Source: Terebella lapidaria (taxonomy: Eukaryota; Annelida; Polychaeta; Terebellida; Terebellidae). Taken from it: DNA of 64,000 nucleotides. The position numbers were made by a program, and so were the translations under genes. This document shows, one piece after another, positions 58,653 through 64,000 of the stretch. Location: contig OX424568.1 in NCBI GenBank assembly GCA_949152475.1, forward strand, positions 9,275,667-9,339,666. The letters are read 5' to 3'. The notes under the pieces are model-generated. The model was given only the letters and a program-made list of their open reading frames with translations, did not search any database and was not told the DNA's origin. Position 1 is the stretch's first letter; every line of letters starts with the position of its first letter.

Positions 58653-58756
58653 TATGGGGCTCGGTTGAGTGCAATATCACTTTTTATGGCACTTAGGAAA
58701 ATGTAATTTTCAGCAGTGCCATAAAAAGTGATATTGTACTAAACCTAGCGCCCATA
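58653..58756. repeat. TA-flanked ~100-bp snapback repeat
   Basis: Left arm GCAATATCACTTTTTATGGC (58671-58690) and right arm GCCATAAAAAGTGATATTG (58718-58736) are inverse copies. The outer ends TGGG and CCCA are each bordered by TA (58653-58654 and 58755-58756). The form fits a very small Tc1/mariner-type MITE, or a simple palindrome. Confidence 0.6.
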
Positions 58757-58761
58757 ATTGT

Positions 58762-58767
58762 TTTATT
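58762..58767 (-). terminator. Candidate polyadenylation signal of the astacin-like gene
   Basis: The minus strand reads AATAAA about 355 bases after the stop codon at 59123-59125. It is the first clear signal seen downstream; no transcript data support it. Confidence 0.35.
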
Positions 58768-59122
58768 ATACGACAATAGCCAAATCATGTCCCTGAACTC
58801 TTACCCACACGCACAAATAGTTTTCTACTTTTTTAAAACCCGAGCTGAAGTGTTCGAAACAAATATAACAACGCTTGCAGCAGCGGACCCGTTGAAAGTC
58901 ATAATGGGCTGCTCGAGAGACCAATATAAGATTCCGCGGGTCAGAAATAAATAATTTTATGGGAGCCCAGGTGACAACGTTTCGGCCAGTCAGCGAGTGA
59001 TAAAGACCAACGTCGTATAATAAAACTTTATATTGTGACATCAATACATTGATACAACATATTCCCTGCATGCATATTGCCTACATTTTTGGACTGGGCT
59101 ATTATACTTGCAAATAATGATG

Positions 59123-60545
59123 CTAACCAGGTGAGCTGTCGGCCACTCGGTTGCAGAGAGGAGGAGCAAGACCTTGTGAACAGCGACAACTGGTACAATC
59201 ATTGGGGTCAACGAAACCGTAATTCTTGCAGTATTTACCACCATGCTGTTGGCTAAATATCGTGTCACATCCAGCTGGAATTTAATGAAGGAAATATATA
59301 GTGAGATATATGAGCGATTTGAGGACATTGAGTGATAACGGAATATTTACCGTCCTGACAGCCTTTTTTATTGACTATCTTAACATCATAGAAGGTAGGA
59401 CCAAATCCTTGTGAATTCATATTGCTGGCGAAAAGGTCGTCTTCGGGTGTCAAAGTTGGCTTCGTGTGGTCGATTGGAAACTTCTGTAAATATTGGGTTT
59501 GCGTCCAAACGACCAACACATATGATTCTCCATTAGTCAAGTAATACTCGGTCTGTTGCTGATATTCACGAAATACTTACCCATGTTGGGTAGTGCATCA
59601 CGGAAGAGTAGTCATAGGGCACATTGAATGTATCTACCTCCCAGAAATTTGGTTTTACGAAGTTATGTCGTTTTGAAGCCTGCACGTTATTCCAGTTGAC
59701 TGTTACAAATCCATCTCGATCTGGTCTAGAGTGCTCATGAAGAGCACCGATTGTGTGCCCAATGAAGTGCGCAATGTAATGAAGCTGTTGAGGACAAACT
59801 ATATCAAAACACACACATATACCTGTACCTTCACGAGAATGAGCGATGTGAAAACAACAAGCATTGTGTCTGCTGCGATACCAGACTAAAACAGTGAGAA
59901 AAGAACCTTGCTTTATTCATCCTGCATAAATGATATATGAACTCTTTTGCATTTTCACATATTGCATTTGACGTAAATGCGTTCATATTTACTGTCACAG
60001 TGACGCATTAGACACGCTCATTGCCGTTAAAACTCACAGTGAAACAGCTTGGATTTTCCAGGGATATGAACTGTTGTCCTCCCTGATGTCCAATGTAAGT
60101 CCAACACCCGTCGTTGCCGTTGATGAAAGTTACGTAGCCAGTGTTACTAGTTCCCTTGATAAATTTGTAGCAAGTGAGACGCTCCCACTCTCTGATCGCC
60201 TTTCGAATGTCTCTTTTCCTTGGGCCTATCGTGGCATGGTTTGGCGTTAATCATCTCTTGATAATGGTATGAATTGATCGGTAAATAGCCAAATATATCT
60301 ATCGGATTTGTTTCTAACCTGCTTACAAAGGATACCATAAATTTCTGACCTGACATTCCTTGGAAGGTGTAATGCACTATCCTTCGAGAACCCGACTTGG
60401 GCCATAATGACAACGGATTCCTCATTACAGCTCGACCCTGAGCAGCCCCATCATCGTCTCCGTTCAACTCCTGCAGCCACGCTCGCAGTTGTACTTCATT
60501 CAATATTGTGTCATCAAAGATCTCTGGCGTCCGGACGGGCTCATA
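59123..60545 (-). CDS. Astacin-family homologue lacking the catalytic glutamate (5 exons visible, 5' end not found)
   Basis: Exons on the minus strand: 60545-60350, 60225-60038, 59784-59581, 59483-59351, 59274-59123, with GT-AG junctions and agreeing phases (873 nt, 290 residues plus stop). Prodomain end and mature start: AVMRNPLSLWPKSG, then IVHYTFQGMSG. Astacin core: AIREWERLTCYKFI, GCWTYIGHQGGQQ. The zinc motif reads HFIGHTIGALHE (residues 134-145), then HSRPDRDGFVTVNW. The Met-turn SVMHY (residues about 189-193) is kept. A C-terminal EGF-like module follows (CKNYGFVDPNDCTSCRC). Active astacins have HExxHxxGxxH; here all three zinc histidines remain but Glu is Phe135, so zinc may bind while peptide cleavage should fail. 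The signal-peptide exon should lie upstream of 60545 but I could not place it. Confidence 0.85.
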
Positions 60546-60929
60546 CTGTAAAGATAGCGGGTAGATGTATGACATCTGTATTCTGGCCCAACTACCATGA
60601 ACTACTCCCATATGTATAAATAACTTGGAACGAAGCATTTTCTCTGACTGGTTAATTTGCACGACGTGTCACTCCTAAATAATGTATGCTGGAGCCTGAA
60701 AGGGTACATTGCATCCGTGTATCGGACAGCGCGCAAGCCTCAACCAATCAACATGTCTGTTCTTGAAAATATACTATATATTGGACCCGAGTAATGAAAG
60801 CGTGATTGCGTATATCAGATGATGCAGCGACAGCAGCCAATCAGCGTGGCTGTTACAAGCAAGATGCTGTTATTGGTATAGCAAAGATTGATTGTCTGAA
60901 ACAGAGTGTACGAGATTCAAAAAACTATA

Positions 60930-61613
60930 TGTGGTGATTTCGCCCAAAGATTGCGACAAGAGTTTGGCCGCTATCGTACTCCATACCTCACCTGTTTTGG
61001 CTGCTTCACGTTCGAAGTTCGTGTGTCGCCTAACGAGGCATTGTCCTTGCTCTCTCCACTATATTGTAACAATGGCCAAAGACGTCACAGCCTCGTGCTC
61101 GTGCGCTGCTAGCTTTTTAGCTAGTCTGGTTTTCTTTTGAGTTGTCTCAGAGCAAATGAGGCGAGAGTGCGACGGTGAGCACGAACATGCATTGCCAGTC
61201 CCCTCTGTCTAGCTAGGGCATTCGCGAGGGCCCCGGGGACAATCCCAATTAGGGGCCCAGGAGGGGGGCTACTTTGATCCGCCGGCTCACGCCCCCATGG
61301 ATTGGTAGTTTCTTGCCCTGGGAAGGTGCGTGAAGGCTCTGGCAGACCGTCGGCTGTCCGAGGTTCTATTCCCGTGGCGGACCGTCGACGAGCCGGCCAG
61401 CAACACTCCCATGTGCGCGAGTTCCAGAAGCAGCGCACATGGCTCGCGGGCTCGTCACACCAGGCTACATTGCAATGACGGTGCAATGCATGTTTGAGTA
61501 ATGTATCGAGGCCGGACTGTTACCTGGTTTTAGTTAAGTAATTACGACGCCCGCCGTGACCGTGCTCAGATGCGGGGCGCTTGCGCCCTAGGTAGCTGGC
61601 GTCAAAGGTTACA
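60930..61613 (+). repeat. Complete solo LTR upstream of the astacin-like gene
   Basis: 684 bp from TGTGGTGATTTCGCCC to GGTTACA, with TATA on both sides (60926-60929 and 61614-61617). It is homologous to the LTRs at 51617-52073/57620-57766 and 56900-57615. It lies about 400 bases beyond the first visible exon of the divergently read astacin-like gene, in opposite orientation to it. Confidence 0.8.
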
Positions 61614-61667
61614 TATATTGGACTGCCCTTCGTCTTGATGGAAAAAGCATCACGTCGCCGCTATAAT

Positions 61668-63353
61668 CACTGTCGGAACCCCGACTACCGTAACGTCACG
61701 TTACGGTAGTCATTAAGATGGCGGAAGCTCTGTCGATTCGATTTGTTTCCTCTCAATTTTTCTTGATAAGTTGTATGATACACCTTAAGATCGGAACAAT
61801 TTTGAAGCCATAAAATCTATGGAGTTATCAGGTACACTAGAGTAACCAGAGCAGTTCGATAAAAAAAACAATGACGACTACCGTAACGTCAGTTGATATC
61901 AGAGTAGTGACTACCGTAACGCGAACGGCCGACTACCGTAACGTTTCAAACCACGCAGATCATTGATATGCTAATAATACTCCACAACAAATATGGAGCG
62001 ATATGCAAGAGAAATGTATCTCGTTTTCGTTTGTGGCTATACACCTGCCACGTTTTGTATCTATGGCCAGTATTATTATATATCGGACTACGTAATAGTA
62101 GGCAGTCCGACTGTCGCAAATAATTATATGTATAAACATTTTTTTAATTATGGGATAAAACTGTGTATGGCTCGATGTCTGTGACGTGACAGGGATCTCT
62201 GTTGTGATCTGAGACACGAGAGGCGAAACCTCGAGTGTCTCAGATCACAACGGAGATCCCGAGGGATTTTTGTTAGTCACAGACATCGAACCAAACACAG
62301 TTTTATCCCGATTATAACATGGCATCCTAGCATGTTGGTTTCTTTCAATGAAAATGATCAACAAACCCGGTTTATTTTGTGATGTCAACAACTTTCCGTT
62401 GGTGTTGCAGTCTGCTTGGCTGAGTAGCGCCAGGGTGCATTTGCATATTGATCGATCAAATACACGCATGTGATTGGTTACTTTTAATTTACGTTTTCTA
62501 TCTACCTCGATCTCTGTACTCGATTAGAAATCGCTGTTGGCCGTTTCAGATTACGGAAATACTTTTCTGTCACAGCAATGCCATGTTATAATTGCATGGC
62601 ACGTATCAAACGTATCGACAATGGATGACGATGTGATTATTTTTTTCAATGTTATATAGCCCTTTATCAAAAATTACATATACATTGTATGTGGCAGCTC
62701 CTTGTTTGTCGTTGACTGATATGTTCATGGATTAGGAACTTAGGTATCGGATTTGGACTTGATTGCCTGGATTTTCTGCCTGCTTCGCGTGTTGGCAGTT
62801 ATCCGGTTATAGCTCCCGTAGTTTAAAATGTTGTTGTCAACTTAATGTTTTAGTGTGATGGATAGGAATTTGCAAGTTGTCACTCCAAAATAGGCATAGG
62901 TTTCATTATGTCAATTTGATTTGTAGATCATCGCAGCAGCTTTCACAGCGGACGGTTTGAATATATTTTTTGTCATATGTTCTGCATCTGAAACCCATTT
63001 ATGTAATGATGGAAAGATTGCTGTTCATTTTTACGTGCGTATTTGCCAAATCACAGTGACATTAAAGTTGGGCCTAAACCGCAGATCGGTCACGTTACGG
63101 TAGTCGGACCGAAACGTTACGGTAGTCAACAGCAAATCTTATCAATCGCTTTTATCCCGAAAATGCCGTTACAGCGTATTCTGCATGACAATTTGCGGAT
63201 TCTAAATGTCTTATACTAAAAGCCTCTGTAATTGTTCGTGTCAGTATATTATTTTTAGCGAGAAAACAGCAGACAATTAAACGAATCGATTTACCTTGCG
63301 CCATCTTCATGACTACCGTAACGTGACGTTACGGTAGTCGGGTTCCGACAGTG
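61668..63353. mobile_element. 1.7-kb non-autonomous element with ~55-bp inverted ends made of GACTACCGTAACG
   Basis: The left end CACTGTCGGAACCCCGACTA and right end TAGTCGGGTTCCGACAGTG are inverse with one base difference. Similarity continues through AAGATGGCG to the ATCGATT region. ATAAT flanks both ends (61663-61667 and 63354-63358). Each end holds a palindrome of GACTACCGTAACGT with ACGTTACGGTAGTC. More copies of the 13-mer lie at 61877-61946 and, inverted, at 63090-63130. No transposase seen. The CACTGTS start and 5-bp duplication recall Transib-type ends, but this is only a resemblance. Confidence 0.75.
62148..62316. repeat. Long near-perfect palindrome inside the 1.7-kb element
   Basis: Left arm landmarks GGGATAAAACTGTGT, CGATGTCTGTGAC and GTTGTGATCTGAGACAC are mirrored by GTGTCTCAGATCACAAC, GTCACAGACATCG and ACACAGTTTTATCCC. 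Arms are about 75 bp with a centre near 62228. It could be a MITE inserted in the larger element or a hairpin belonging to it. Confidence 0.7.
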
Positions 63354-63358
63354 ATAAT

Positions 63359-63925
63359 GGGTGGCATGAAAGTGAAAAGTCACAACTAATTCGTCTAGCT
63401 AGATCTAGTATTCCACGTTAAAGAAGTGAAAATTCAAGTAGAAATGTTTTCGAAGTAGAAGTTTTGTGCTACTTTTGAAAGCACGCAACACTTCAGAGTT
63501 TGTTTGTTTGGCAACCAGAATACTTGTTTCATTGCATTCTTCATGCATGAACTATCTCAACAATACTATAAAATATTATGGTAACAAATCACGATGAGCC
63601 AGTGAGTTGATCTAGACACCCTGCAGATAGCTGCCAAACGTTATCCGACCCAATACAATTGTGTAGGGGCTATTGCGTTTGGGGTCAGGTCGTGTTTATG
63701 TTAACGTTCAAGTGCCTTCAAAATTCCGACAAAATCATAACACATGGTGTAAAATGGTGAGAAATGAAAAGTTCCTTAGCTTTTTTTTGGGTGTTCCTTA
63801 GGTTTTCTGCATTTCTTTATTTAATACCTGGTGCTCTGCACCAGGTATGATTCTTGTATCTGCCTTGCAATAGTAGATTTAGGTGCAGGATAGGAGGATA
63901 GTGGCTACACCGAGTTAGGACTCAC
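63359..63925. other. Intergenic or intronic sequence, no gene seen
   Basis: AT-rich sequence. If the exon at the right edge is real, this is its downstream intron on the minus strand. Confidence 0.4.
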
Positions 63926-64000
63926 CTCTTCTCTCTCTTTTTCCGCCAATATTCTTCGAACCTCATGAGCCAGTTGACGGACGCGCTCCAACTTTGCATT
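63926..64000 (-). CDS. Probable exon of an unidentified minus-strand gene (partial)
   Basis: The minus strand reads 25 open codons, NAKLERVRQLAHEVRRILAE then KEREE, ending at GAG before a consensus GTGAGT donor. The peptide is a charged amphipathic helix, possibly coiled coil. A second frame is also open over this short stretch, so frame and function remain open. The gene would continue beyond the window. Confidence 0.4.

Overview
The window is animal nuclear DNA, most likely from a mollusc or another lophotrochozoan. It has intron-containing genes with GT-AG junctions, WSC/MEGF-type receptors, an astacin-family gene, Ty3/Gypsy-type retroelements, and very large amounts of nested repeats and satellite DNA. 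The species is an inference. All exon structures were read by hand from splice sites, reading phase and protein family patterns.

Layout. (1) 1-16.4 kb holds two tandem paralogous receptor genes on the plus strand. The first (19-2089, its 5' end outside the window) has a WSC-like domain, about two and a half MEGF-type EGF repeats, one membrane span and a short tail ending in an ITAM-like pair of YxxL motifs. The second (promoter near 8626, CDS 9181-16407, 22 coding exons, 1,044 aa) has a signal peptide, the same WSC-like domain with the same exon structure, eight EGF repeats, a membrane span and two cytoplasmic tyrosine phosphatase domains. D1 keeps its catalytic residues; D2 has lost them. 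Related ectodomains joined to opposite signalling tails look like an activating/inhibitory receptor pair. (2) 16.8-22.4 kb is a nest of one repeat family, also found at 30.8-33.4 and 46.8-47.7 kb. Its ends form covarying hairpins, and it carries an internal ~134-bp minisatellite whose monomers contain nuclear-receptor-type sites (DR1 and ERR/SF-1-like). (3) 25.7-40.1 kb is a 14.4-kb, LTR-bounded, heavily mutated Ty3/Gypsy-like element with a CTTG target duplication. Two nested repeat elements interrupt its integrase, and about 5 kb of unexplained sequence lies after pol. (4) 42.1-46.1 kb is two adjacent satellite arrays (about 121 bp and about 135 bp monomers). (5) 49.6-51.0 kb is a foldback-type element whose arms are short tandem repeats. 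(6) 51.6-57.8 kb is a solo LTR disrupted by an inverted, one-LTR, truncated Gypsy-type element with a TATA target duplication. (7) 57.9-63.4 kb holds a TTAA-flanked MITE, a TA-flanked snapback repeat, an astacin-like gene on the minus strand (59123-60545) whose catalytic glutamate is phenylalanine, a complete solo LTR upstream of it, and a 1.7-kb terminal-inverted-repeat element. (8) The last 75 bases hold a probable minus-strand exon of a gene outside the window.

How the genes may work together. The two receptors could bind a shared class of ligand through WSC/EGF ectodomains. One would recruit SH2-domain kinases through its phosphorylated tail, and the other would remove phosphotyrosine through D1. 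The astacin homologue is predicted to be secreted and not to cut peptides. The repeats make up most of the window and record several rounds of insertion into one another.
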